Shown piece after piece: positions 45,809-53,722 of a DNA stretch of 64,000 bases. A program made the position numbers and the translations under genes. Below the pieces are notes generated by a model. The model was given only the letters and a program-made list of their open reading frames with translations, searched no databases and was not told the origin of the DNA. Position 1 is the first letter of the stretch; each line of letters begins with the position of its first letter. Source of the stretch: Longimicrobium terrae (lineage in GTDB: Bacteria > Gemmatimonadota > Gemmatimonadetes > Longimicrobiales > Longimicrobiaceae); contig NZ_JACHIA010000022.1 of assembly GCF_014202995.1 (NCBI RefSeq), positions 1 to 64,000 on the forward strand, given 5' to 3'.

Positions 45809-46240
45809 GTGCGGAATTGTGCGATACGCGGCACGACGATCAGTACGGCTCTCCAGAACAAGCTTCGCACGACGTTCACGGACACGGCTGCTGCCCGGGT
45901 CTGCGGAGAGATGCTGGCGAATTTCAATAGAGCGATGACGGCCGGTGCTGTCTTTCGTGGACGGACTGACAGCAGCATGGGGACCGATAGTACGGAAAGT
46001 CACGACGGGGCCTACTACCGGGGGCACATCCACTTCGATCCGTCCGCGCTTGCCGCGGCAGCGAACGGAGATCCAGCGGCAATGCGCGAGATCGCGATTA
46101 CCGCCTTGCATGAAGGTGCACACTACGGTGGATCATTCCACTACATCGATCCTACGTGGGATTCGCAAGGGCGTGACCGCTACAGCGAAGCGCCCTTCGA
46201 CCGCCTGAACCCCGGACCCAACTCATGCGTGCCAAGATGA
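45809..46240 (+). CDS. Orphan RHS toxin-tip-like protein with HExxH motif
   Basis: 143 residues from GTG 45809, open upstream only to 45788, so the RHS shell is absent. The sequence ALQNKLRTTFTDTAAARVC, FNRAMTAGAVFRGRTDS, GAYYRGHIHFDP and especially ITALHEGAHYGG (HEGAH, residues 101-105) gives a zinc-metallopeptidase-type HExxH tip, the same motif class as the tip of the complete RHS protein at 4898-9769 though not closely similar. It overlaps the next gene by 16 bases. I infer a displaced (orphan) C-terminal toxin module. No good ribosome-binding site is seen, so it may be a donor cassette rather than an expressed gene. Confidence 0.6.
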   Translation: MRNCAIRGTTISTALQNKLRTTFTDTAAARVCGEMLANFNRAMTAGAVFRGRTDSSMGTDSTESHDGAYYRGHIHFDPSALAAAANGDPAAMREIAITALHEGAHYGGSFHYIDPTWDSQGRDRYSEAPFDRLNPGPNSCVPR

Positions 46241-46707
46241 CTTTCGCCCACCGGTGGGCGATGCTCGCCGCCGTGCTCCTGGCGGCGCCACTCCACGCAC
46301 AGCACACAGGTAACTGGCGGGCCAGCGCCGTCCATGCCGTGATGGATTACCGCGCGAGCGTCTTGGCCGACACCACCGCCAAGTTCGAGCGGTGCAGCGT
46401 TGATGAACAGGTCGGCGCCGAAGCACTGGCAACCGGCGGCAGCGCGAGCCTCGTTCGAATGATGGTGGGACCGTGCTGGTCGCCGGGGACGCGTCACTTC
46501 GTGCGGATCAGTTCGATTTCAGGGGACCAGAACAGCGCTACGGTCCGGGTGAGGGTTTACCGTGGGGAATGGGAGCACGACGAAACGTACTCGTTGCTTC
46601 CTCTCCGCAGGCCGGAACTGATGTGGGTCGATTCCGTGTCGTTGTCATCAGGGGCACAGTTCTACCGCGCGCGTCCGATTTCGGGAGTTGAAGCGCCCGC
46701 GCAGTAG
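46225..46707 (+). CDS. Secreted protein, candidate immunity partner of the orphan toxin tip
   Basis: 160 residues. Signal peptide MRAKMTFAHRWAMLAAVLLAAPLHAQ with an AQH-type cleavage site. The mature 130 residues have a beta-rich look (RHFVRISSISGDQNSATVRVRVYRG and HDETYSLLP) and two Cys. No family recognised. The start lies 16 bases inside the end of the tip gene, mirroring the coupling of toxin and partner at 4898-4901, which suggests it protects the periplasm; this rests on context only. Confidence 0.6.
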   Translation: MRAKMTFAHRWAMLAAVLLAAPLHAQHTGNWRASAVHAVMDYRASVLADTTAKFERCSVDEQVGAEALATGGSASLVRMMVGPCWSPGTRHFVRISSISGDQNSATVRVRVYRGEWEHDETYSLLPLRRPELMWVDSVSLSSGAQFYRARPISGVEAPAQ

Positions 46708-46729
46708 ATCGGCGAAGGAATCAACTGAC

Positions 46730-46766
46730 TCGCCCCGCCCGGCTGAACGATAGCCGAGCGGGGCGA
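46730..46766 (+). terminator. Terminator hairpin
   Basis: TCGCCCCGC-C-CGGCT...AGCCG-A-GCGGGGCGA, a 14-bp stem with one bulge-like mismatch, 23 bases after the stop at 46707. Confidence 0.65.
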
Positions 46767-47131
46767 CAGGCATAGGGTCATGATCGGAAGCAGGTGAAGC
46801 GTCACGGCGCGTCATGACGTCGCCGCAGCGAATCCACAGGATGACCCGGGACTACGTTGGAGGCCGAGGTGCGACCCTCATCCCGATGCGGTTCCTCCGT
46901 GCCCTCCGTGTCTCCTCCGTGACCTCCGTGTGAAACGGCAGTTCCTCCACCGCCACTCCGCACCACGCACCGATCCGGGAGACGCACCCGGCGGCCCGCG
47001 CATCATCATCAACCGATGTCGTTCATGTATCCATGCCCATGCAGAGCGGCGGGTCGATTGACACCCATCCCCTGCATCGGTAACCTTGCAGACTCCCTTT
47101 GACGTACCCTCCACGAAATCCGGACAGGGCC
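46767..47131. other. Intergenic region with a CCTCCGTG repeat block
   Basis: About 360 bases with no gene. The segment 46891-46938 (GTTCCTCCGTGCCCTCCGTG ... GACCTCCGTGTGAAACGG) is a variant of the dispersed CCTCCGCGTGAAACGG family. The 3' part should carry the promoter of the GAF gene. Confidence 0.4.
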
Positions 47132-48343
47132 ATGTTCTTCCCCGTTCGGCTGCATGACGCGGTCGATACCGAAACCGTGCTGCGGCGCCTGCTTCCGGTG
47201 CTGGCCGGCGCGCGCGAGCGGCGTGTGGCGTATGCCGCGTTCAACGCCGGCCGCGGGCTGCTGGACCAGCGCTGGACCGTGCTGGACAGCGGCGAAGTCG
47301 AAGTCGCGCCGCTGGAACTGGAGCCCTCGCGCCTGCACTCGCTGCTGATGGACGACGTGGGCGGCGACCGCCCGCTGCGTCCGGCGGAAAGCGTGGCCGT
47401 GTGGGTGCTGCGCGACCTGCTTCCCGGCATTGACCCCGACAAGTCGTGGGTTCGCGTGCGCGCCATCGCGCACGACGGCGCGCTGCTGGGCGCACTGATC
47501 GTGGCCGAGCCGCGCCGCTTCTCGTTCAGCCGCAAGACGGAGGGCCCGGTGCCCGCCGCCGGCGACGTGCTGGAGATGGCGCTGGCCCGCGCGCTGGCCC
47601 TGCGCGCCGCCGGCCCCGCGCTGGGCGGCGAAAAGCCGGTCAGCCTGGCGGAATCGGTGCTGGAGCGGCTGCGCGAAAGCGAGCGCGCCGTGGCCGAGGC
47701 GCGCGCGGAGATGGAGCGCAGCCGCGGCCGCATCGAGGCGCTGGAGCGGGCCGCGTCCGGCGCCACGGAGCTGCTGATGGACGCGCACGTGGACCTGGAC
47801 CGCCGCGCCGCCAAGCACCAGCGCCAGACGCGCGTCATGTTCCTGCTGCGCAAGCTGATGGAGCGCAACGCGGCGGGAATGGAGCCGCGCGAACTGGCGG
47901 TGGAGATCGTGCGGACGGTGGCCGAGGCGTTCGGCGGCGGGCGCTGCTCGCTGATGCTGGTGGATGAGACGGGCGACAACCGCGAGCTGCGGCTGGGCGC
48001 CGCCATCGGCCTGCCGCCGGAGCTGGTGGCGGACGGCGTGCGCATTCCCATGGGGAGCGGGGTGTCCGGCCGCGTGGCGCGCACCCGCCTTCCCCTGGTG
48101 GTCCGCGACCCGCACGACAGCGGCGACGCGGCGCTCATGGGCGACGACTGGTACACGAGCGACGCCTTCGTGTCGCTGCCGCTGGTGTCGCGCGGGCGGC
48201 TGCTGGGCGTGCTGAACCTCACCAACTTCCGCGCGGGGACGGTGGACGACACCGAAGTGGAGCAGCTGCGGCTGGTTTCGCTCTGCGTGGGGCTGCTGGC
48301 GGACCACGCCGGCCTTCCCGAGCGCCTGTTCCTGCCCGCCTGA
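47132..48343 (+). CDS. GAF-domain protein
   Basis: 403 residues from ATG 47132. The N-terminal half (1-170) is a helical region with no recognised domain, followed by a coiled coil (about 180-245: SERAVAEARAEMERSRGRIEALERA). A GAF domain ends the protein (about 250-400: FGGGRCSLMLVDETGDNRELRLGAAIG, IPMGSGVSGRVARTRLPLVV, SLPLVSRGRLLGVLNLTNF). No catalytic output domain, so it probably acts as a ligand-sensing or scaffolding subunit. It ends 8 bases before trpD, which suggests co-transcription with the tryptophan gene. Confidence 0.85.
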   Translation: MFFPVRLHDAVDTETVLRRLLPVLAGARERRVAYAAFNAGRGLLDQRWTVLDSGEVEVAPLELEPSRLHSLLMDDVGGDRPLRPAESVAVWVLRDLLPGIDPDKSWVRVRAIAHDGALLGALIVAEPRRFSFSRKTEGPVPAAGDVLEMALARALALRAAGPALGGEKPVSLAESVLERLRESERAVAEARAEMERSRGRIEALERAASGATELLMDAHVDLDRRAAKHQRQTRVMFLLRKLMERNAAGMEPRELAVEIVRTVAEAFGGGRCSLMLVDETGDNRELRLGAAIGLPPELVADGVRIPMGSGVSGRVARTRLPLVVRDPHDSGDAALMGDDWYTSDAFVSLPLVSRGRLLGVLNLTNFRAGTVDDTEVEQLRLVSLCVGLLADHAGLPERLFLPA

Positions 48344-48351
48344 CCGCACCC

Positions 48352-49395
48352 ATGAGCGCAGACCTGAATTTGCTGGACGCGGACCTCACCGAACTCATCC
48401 GCCGCGCCGCCGACCGCCCGCTGACCGCGGACGAGGCGGAGCGCGCCTTTGGCGAGGTGATGGACGGCCGGGCGTCGCCGGTGCAGATGGCGGCGCTGCT
48501 GGTGGCCATCCGCGTGCGCGGCGCGACCCCGCAGGAGGTGGCGGGCGGCGTGCGCGCCCTGCGCCGCGCCATGGTGCCCGTGCACGCCCCGCCCGAGGGG
48601 CTGGTGGACACCTGCGGCACCGGCGGCGGCTCGCTGACCACGTTCAACATCAGCACCGCGGCGGCGCTGCTGGCCGCGGGGGCCGGGGTGCGCGTGGCCA
48701 AGCACGGCAACCGCAGCTTCACCAGCAAGTGCGGCAGCGCCGACGTGCTGGAGGCGCTGGGCGTGCGGCTGGAGCTGGATCCGGAGCGCGAGGCGCGCGT
48801 GCTGGAAGAGGTGGGAATCGTCTTCATGTTCGCGCCGCTGCACCACCCGGCCATGCGCCACATCGGCCCTATCCGGCGCGAGCTGGCCATGCCCACGCTG
48901 ATGAACATTCTGGGCCCGGTGACCAATCCCGCCGGGGCGAAGCGGCAGGTGGTGGGGGTGAACGATCCCGCGCTGCTGCCGCTGATTGCCGGCGCGCTGC
49001 AGGAGCTGGGGCACGACCGCGCGCTGGTGGTGCACGGCCAGCCCGGGCTGGACGAGATCAGCCCGCTGGGCACGACGGAGGTGATGGAGCTGAACGCCGG
49101 CCAGGTGACGCGCCGCACCTTTGATCCGGTGGCGGAACTGGGGTGGCCGCGCTTTGAGGTCGCCGGGCTGGAGGGCGGCGAGCGCGATGAGAACGCGGCC
49201 AAGGTGCAGGGCGTGCTGCGCGGCACCGTGGGCGGCTCCGCGCGCGCGGCCACCGTGCTGAACGCGGGCGCCGCGATCTACGTGTCGGGGATGACGGACA
49301 CGCTGGTGGCCGGCGTGGCGATCGCCGAGTCCACCCTCGAAAGCGGCGCGGGATACCACAAGCTCCAGCAGCTTCGCGACGCCACCCGCGGCTGA
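48352..49395 (+). CDS. trpD: Anthranilate phosphoribosyltransferase
   Basis: 347 residues. Transfers phosphoribosyl from PRPP to anthranilate, the second step of tryptophan synthesis. The PRPP/Mg motif is DTCGTGGGSLTTFNISTAAA (about 84-103; the usual GTGGD is GTGGG here) and the second binding segment is VAKHGNRSFTSKCGSADVL (about 116-134). RRELAMPTLMNILGPVTNPA, VHGQPGLDEISPLGTT and DENAAKVQGVLRGTVG are also as expected. It is followed by a strong terminator, so it is separated from trpCFB. Confidence 0.95.
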   Translation: MSADLNLLDADLTELIRRAADRPLTADEAERAFGEVMDGRASPVQMAALLVAIRVRGATPQEVAGGVRALRRAMVPVHAPPEGLVDTCGTGGGSLTTFNISTAAALLAAGAGVRVAKHGNRSFTSKCGSADVLEALGVRLELDPEREARVLEEVGIVFMFAPLHHPAMRHIGPIRRELAMPTLMNILGPVTNPAGAKRQVVGVNDPALLPLIAGALQELGHDRALVVHGQPGLDEISPLGTTEVMELNAGQVTRRTFDPVAELGWPRFEVAGLEGGERDENAAKVQGVLRGTVGGSARAATVLNAGAAIYVSGMTDTLVAGVAIAESTLESGAGYHKLQQLRDATRG

Positions 49396-49406
49396 GAAAA
49401 AGAAGG

Positions 49407-49530
49407 GCCTCACACAGAGCCGCAGAGGCGCAGAGAAAGATACGACAACGAAGAGGAGGGACGGCGAGTGGTTCGCTGTCCCTCCTCTTTTTCTTTTCTC
49501 TCTGCGGCTCTGCGCCTCTGTGTGAGGCCT
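49407..49530. repeat. Long imperfect inverted repeat (CACAGAG family, copy 2)
   Basis: Arms AAGGGCCTCACACAGAGCC... and ...CTCTGTGTGAGGCCTT enclose the trpD terminator hairpin. The same arms occur at 38296-38388. Both copies sit between convergent genes. Confidence 0.7.
49451..49500 (+). terminator. Rho-independent terminator of trpD
   Basis: A 17-bp stem (AAGAGGAGGGACGGCGA with its complement, one G-U) at 49451-49489 followed by TTTTTCTTTTCTC. Confidence 0.85.
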
Positions 49531-49538
49531 TTCCTGCC

Positions 49539-49673
49539 TTAGCGGGAAAAGACGGCGCGAAGCTCGAACGGGCCGGGGATGGGCGGAGGCGTCTTTTCCT
49601 CCAGCACCATCATGCGCCTGTCGTTCTTGCCCAGCTTGCCCACCACGAACAGCACCGACGATTCGGACTTCAT
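49539..49673 (-). CDS. Short hypothetical peptide
   Basis: 44 residues from ATG 49673, preceded by GAAAGG with a 7-base gap (GAAAGGTACGGAGATG). Sequence with KSESSVLFVVGKLGKND and MMVLEEKTPPPIPGPFEL; a Pro-rich middle. It lies immediately beyond the lexA gene, on the same strand, and has no recognised family. Coding status uncertain; the ribosome-binding site and composition favour it. Confidence 0.45.
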   Translation of the reverse strand: MKSESSVLFVVGKLGKNDRRMMVLEEKTPPPIPGPFELRAVFSR

Positions 49674-49815
49674 CTCCGTACCTTTCCCGAGCGGGTGCCC
49701 GGCGCGCGGGCAGAGAGCGGTTTTCCTCCGCCTCCAGGCGAGCCGCCCGAGGGCGCGCCGGATGCGGAGGTGGCGAAGACGCGGGCGGGGGTGCCGCGCG
49801 TGCTTCACCGGACGG

Positions 49816-50439
49816 TCAGTACTTGCGGATCACGCCGACCACGATCCCCTGGATCGCGACCTGCTCCGCCGGATAATACATGGGCTGCATGGCCTCGTTG
49901 GCCGGCTGCAGCCGGATGCGGCCCCCTTCGCGGTAGAACTTCTTGACCGTGGCCGAGCCCAGCTGCGTGCCGTCGCTCACCAGCGCCACCACCATTTCGC
50001 CGTTCTCCGCCGTCTGGCGCGAGTTGACGATGATGTAGTCGCCGTCGCGGATCTGCTCCTCGATCATGGAGTCGCCCTTTACGCGGAGCACGTAGTTGTT
50101 GCCCCGGCGCACCATGTCGTGCGGAACCGTGATGGTTTCCTGGTCGCCGCCGTCCGGCATGGCCTCGATGGGGAGGCCGGCCGCCACCGCGCCCATCAGC
50201 GGCAGTTCCAGCGCCGGTGCGTGCAGGTCCGCCCGCACCACCTCCAGCGAACGGCTCTTGTTGTAGTTCTTCCGGAGAAAGCCCTTTTGCTCCAGATTGG
50301 TCAGGTGCTCGTGCACCGTGGCCAGGGAGTTGTAGTTGAAGTGGTCGGCGATCTCCTCGTAGCTCGGCGAGTAGCCGTTCGTGTCGACGAAGCTCTCGAC
50401 ATAGTCGAGGATCTGCCGCTGCTTCTTGGTGAGCGCCAT
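49816..50439 (-). CDS. lexA: LexA repressor
   Basis: 207 residues from ATG 50439. SOS-response repressor with a winged-helix DNA-binding domain (MALTKKQRQILDYVESFVDT; GYSPSYEEIADHF; LATVHEHLTNLEQKGFL, 1-65) and a C-terminal S24 self-cleaving protease. The Ala87-Gly88 cleavage site lies in LMGAVAAGLP, with catalytic Ser124 (VKGDSMIEEQI) and Lys166 (SATVKKFY). The normal features are all present. It is divergent from trpC with a 93-base intergenic region, where I could not identify a symmetrical LexA operator with certainty. Confidence 0.95.
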   Translation of the reverse strand: MALTKKQRQILDYVESFVDTNGYSPSYEEIADHFNYNSLATVHEHLTNLEQKGFLRKNYNKSRSLEVVRADLHAPALELPLMGAVAAGLPIEAMPDGGDQETITVPHDMVRRGNNYVLRVKGDSMIEEQIRDGDYIIVNSRQTAENGEMVVALVSDGTQLGSATVKKFYREGGRIRLQPANEAMQPMYYPAEQVAIQGIVVGVIRKY

Positions 50440-50532
50440 CCGCGTCTCCGCAGGGTTTCTGGTTGCTGGTCCGAACAGGTGCCGAAGAAGAATATCACCC
50501 GAAGGCAAACCGAAGTCAAGGAATTCGTTGCA

Positions 50533-51342
50533 ATGAGCAGTACGAGCATCCTGGACCGCATCGTCGCCACCAAGCGCGACGAGGTGAAGGCGGCCTCGGG
50601 ACGCCTTGCGGAATACCGCGACATGACGCGGCAAGTGCCTGCACCGCGCGGCTTTGCGGCCGCCCTGACCCATCCGTCGCACGTGCGGCTGCTGGCGGAG
50701 GTAAAGCGCCGCTCCCCCTCCGCCGGCGACATCCGCCCGGGCGCCGATCCGGCCGCCATCGCCCGCGACTACGCCGCGGGCGGGGCCGCCGCGCTCTCCG
50801 TCCTCACCGATCGCGACTACTTCGGCGGGGGGATGGACGCGCTGCACGCCGTGCGCGCCGCCGTGGATCTGCCCCTGATCCGCAAGGACTTCGTCATTCA
50901 CCCGGTGCAGGTGTGGGAAGCGCGCGCGGCGGGGGCGGACGCCGTCCTCCTCATCGTCCGCATTCTGGATCCGTCGCAGCTGGCGGAGCTGCACGCGCTC
51001 ATCCGCGAAACGGGGATGGACGCGCTGGTGGAGGCGCACACCGAGGCGGAGCTGGAGGTGGCGCTCGCCGCGGGCGCCACGCTGGTCGGCGTGAACAACC
51101 GCGACCTGGACACCTTTGCCACCGACCTGGAACTGTCCATCCGCCTGGCGCCCCGGCTGCCGGAATCTGTCACCTACGTGGCGGAAAGCGGCATCCGCAC
51201 GGCGGCGGACGTGGACCGGCTGGGCGCGGCGGGGGTGAACGCCATCCTCGTGGGCGAATCGCTGATGCGCCAGCCGGACGTGCGCGCCGCCGCCGCCGCC
51301 CTGGTGGAGCGTTCCCGCGCGCCGGGGATGCGCCCCGCATGA
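50533..51342 (+). CDS. trpC: Indole-3-glycerol phosphate synthase
   Basis: 269 residues from ATG 50533. Converts CdRP to indole-3-glycerol phosphate by ring closure and decarboxylation. TIM-barrel signatures: LLAEVKRRSPSAGDIRP (catalytic Lys of EVKxxSPS), ALSVLTDRDYFGGGM, PLIRKDFVIHPVQVWEARAAGADAVLLI, MDALVEAHTEAELE, VGVNNRDLDTF and VAESGIRTAADV. Its stop overlaps trpF by ATGA (51339-51342). First gene of the trpCFB run. Confidence 0.96.
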   Translation: MSSTSILDRIVATKRDEVKAASGRLAEYRDMTRQVPAPRGFAAALTHPSHVRLLAEVKRRSPSAGDIRPGADPAAIARDYAAGGAAALSVLTDRDYFGGGMDALHAVRAAVDLPLIRKDFVIHPVQVWEARAAGADAVLLIVRILDPSQLAELHALIRETGMDALVEAHTEAELEVALAAGATLVGVNNRDLDTFATDLELSIRLAPRLPESVTYVAESGIRTAADVDRLGAAGVNAILVGESLMRQPDVRAAAAALVERSRAPGMRPA

Positions 51343-51989
51343 CGTGGCCCCCGGCGGTGAAAGTGTGCGGCCTGATGCGGCCGGAAGATGCGCTCGCGGC
51401 GGCGGAGGCGGGAGCGGACTACCTGGGGGTGATCCTTGCCCCTGGCGGGAAAAGGACCGTGACGGCGGAGCGGGCAAACGTTATACTAGGCGGCCTGCGT
51501 CCCCGCCGCGTGGGCGTGTTCGTGGACGCGGACGAGGCGGAACTGCGCGCGGCGGGCCAGGCGGCGGGGCTGCATGTTCTTCAGCTGCACGGAGATGAGC
51601 CCCCCGCGCTGGCGGACCGAATGCGCGCCGCGGGGTATGAGGTGTGGAAGGCCGTGCGCGTTCGCGAGGCCGGCGACGTGCTCGCCGCGGCGGAGCGCTA
51701 CGCCGGTTCGGCAGACGCGCTGCTGCTGGACGGATACAGCGCGGCGGCCCACGGCGGCACCGGAACCGTGTTTCCGTGGGAGGCGGTGGCGGCCATCCGG
51801 GGCGGTCTTCCCGCCGGGCTGCGCATCATTGCCGCGGGAGGGCTGCGGCCGGACAACGTGGCGACGGCGGCGCGGCTTCTTCGCCCCGACGCGGTGGACG
51901 TCAGCAGCGGCGTGGAGCGGGAACCGGGTTTGAAGGATGCCGGCGCGGTGCGGGCCTTTGTACAGGCGGTCCATTCTCTTTCTCCCTGA
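51339..51989 (+). CDS. trpF: Phosphoribosylanthranilate isomerase
   Basis: 216 residues. Amadori rearrangement of PRA to CdRP. Start [21 protein letters not shown] overlaps trpC by four bases (ATGA). Catalytic Cys in KVCGL and Asp in [34 protein letters not shown] and [12 protein letters not shown] are the usual blocks. Ends 14 bases before trpB. Confidence 0.95.
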   Translation: MTWPPAVKVCGLMRPEDALAAAEAGADYLGVILAPGGKRTVTAERANVILGGLRPRRVGVFVDADEAELRAAGQAAGLHVLQLHGDEPPALADRMRAAGYEVWKAVRVREAGDVLAAAERYAGSADALLLDGYSAAAHGGTGTVFPWEAVAAIRGGLPAGLRIIAAGGLRPDNVATAARLLRPDAVDVSSGVEREPGLKDAGAVRAFVQAVHSLSP

Positions 51990-52003
51990 CGGCAGTGACA
52001 GGC

Positions 52004-53206
52004 ATGGCGCTGGAAGCAGGAATTGCGGAGGCGGTTTCCGGGCGGTTCGGCGTGTTTGGCGGACGATTCGTTCCCGAAACGCTCATCACCGCGCTGGACG
52101 AGCTCACGGAGGTCTACGCCGCGGCGCAGGCCGACCCCACCTTCTGGGATGAACTGCACGCGCTCTGGCGCGACTTCGTGGGGCGCCCCACGCCGCTGTA
52201 CCGCGCCGACCGCCTGGGCGCGGCGTCCGGCGGCGCGCGCGTGTACCTGAAGCGCGAAGACCTGAACCACACCGGCGCGCACAAGATCAACAACTCGCTG
52301 GGGCAGGTGCTTCTCGCCCGGCGCATGGGCAAGCGCCGCATCATCGCCGAGACCGGGGCGGGGCAGCACGGGGTGGCCACCGCCACGGCGTGCGCGCTGT
52401 TCGGCCTGGAGTGCATCGTGTACATGGGCGAAGAGGACGTGCGGCGGCAGGCGCTGAACGTCTATCGCATGAACCTGCTGGGCGCGGAAGTCCGCCCCGT
52501 CAGCAGCGGCACGCGCACGCTCAAGGACGCCACCAACGAGGCGATCCGCCACTGGGTCACGCACGTCCGCGACACGCACTACATCATCGGCTCCGTCGTC
52601 GGGCCTGATCCGTATCCCCGCATGGTGCGCGACTTTCAGAGCATCATCGGCAAGGAAACGCGCGAGCAGATCCTGGCGGTGGAGGGACGGCTTCCCGCGG
52701 CGGTCATTGCCTGCGTGGGCGGCGGAAGCAACGCCATCGGCATGTTCCACCCGTTCGTGGGCGACGCGGACGTGCAGCTTGTGGGCGTGGAGGCCGCGGG
52801 CGACGGGGTGGATACGCCGCGCCACGCGGCCACCCTCACCGCCGGGCGCCCGGGCGTGCTGCACGGCTGCCTGAGCTACCTGCTGCAGGACGAGGCGGGG
52901 CAGGTGGCGGAGGCGCACTCCGTGTCGGCCGGGCTGGACTACCCCGGCGTGGGCCCGGAGCACTCGCACCTCAAGGACAGCGGGCGCGCGACCTACACCA
53001 GCATCACCGACGCGGAGGCGCTGGACGCGTTTGCGCGGCTGGCGCGGCTGGAGGGGATCATTCCCGCGCTGGAGTCGGCGCACGCCATCGCCCTGCTGCT
53101 GCGCGACGGTGCGCAGTGGAAGGACGCCGGCCCCGTGGTGGTCTGCCTGTCCGGCCGCGGCGACAAGGACGTCGCCCAGGTCGCGGAAATGACCGGCGCC
53201 CGCTGA
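52004..53206 (+). CDS. trpB: Tryptophan synthase beta chain
   Basis: 400 residues from ATG 52004. PLP enzyme joining indole and serine. PLP Lys94 in [21 protein letters not shown] before it, [16 protein letters not shown], the glycine loop [16 protein letters not shown] for the phosphate, [16 protein letters not shown] and [10 protein letters not shown]. The length and motifs match TrpB1 (alpha-associated) type. Third gene of trpCFB; trpA lies 3.6 kb further downstream, separated by an unusual spacer and two signalling genes. Confidence 0.96.
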   Translation: MALEAGIAEAVSGRFGVFGGRFVPETLITALDELTEVYAAAQADPTFWDELHALWRDFVGRPTPLYRADRLGAASGGARVYLKREDLNHTGAHKINNSLGQVLLARRMGKRRIIAETGAGQHGVATATACALFGLECIVYMGEEDVRRQALNVYRMNLLGAEVRPVSSGTRTLKDATNEAIRHWVTHVRDTHYIIGSVVGPDPYPRMVRDFQSIIGKETREQILAVEGRLPAAVIACVGGGSNAIGMFHPFVGDADVQLVGVEAAGDGVDTPRHAATLTAGRPGVLHGCLSYLLQDEAGQVAEAHSVSAGLDYPGVGPEHSHLKDSGRATYTSITDAEALDAFARLARLEGIIPALESAHAIALLLRDGAQWKDAGPVVVCLSGRGDKDVAQVAEMTGAR

Positions 53207-53722
53207 CCGTCGTCCAGATCACCCGGCTGATTGATCGCCGGGTGATCCGATCGATGATTTATCGGGCGCTCCGCGGATGACCATCGAAATCTCCCGCTCG
53301 GGTGTCGTTGGATGATCCCGGTGATGATCATCGGAATCTTCTGCTGATGCGTCGCTGGATGGCGCGCGGCGGGTCATCCCGCGATCGTGGACCGGATCGC
53401 GTGCACGTCGTCGGTTGATGTCCGTCATCGTCCGTCGATGCGGGTCCGCCGGATGAGCCTGATCGCCGGGGGATTCCGCGGGCCAACATCGGATGATGCA
53501 TGTCATCGTCCGATCGATGGTGGTCCTCGCCGGGTGATCCGCCGACCGGTCAGAGGATGCTCGTCATCTGATGAATGCCGGTCATCGCCGGATGATGCCG
53601 GTCGTAGAAAAGGTCGTGCGGATGGTCATCTCCGGATCACCCGCCGACTGCTGGATTGTACGTGATCGTCATCGCGCATCCCGTGTTGCCACACCTGCTA
53701 CACTTCTGATTCCGCGCGTCCC
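53207..53722. repeat. ~500-base GATGA/TCATC-rich repetitive spacer
   Basis: No gene is seen. Bases 53216-53690 are dominated by short degenerate units (GATGATC, GGATGA, CGGGTGATC, GTCATC, CATCGTCCG) in both orientations, several of them as inverted repeats. It opens with a perfect 10-bp stem ATCACCCGGC (53218-53227) with GCCGGGTGAT (53237-53246), which can act as the trpB terminator. Similar GCCGGGTGATCCGCCGACC blocks recur near 53530 and 53635. The composition is unlike any other intergenic region here. It is not a CRISPR array because repeat units are short and irregular. Confidence 0.7.

Noticed and set aside
50440-50532. LexA operator between lexA and trpC
   Set aside because: CGAACAGGTGCCG was considered, but the second half does not match the GAAC-N4-GTTC palindrome, so no operator is claimed.
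48344-53206. Trp attenuator or T-box
   Set aside because: No leader peptide with Trp codons or T-box-like conserved core was found upstream of trpD or trpC.
53207-53722. CRISPR array
   Set aside because: Repeat units are 7-12 bases, irregularly spaced and in both orientations, with no uniform spacers.
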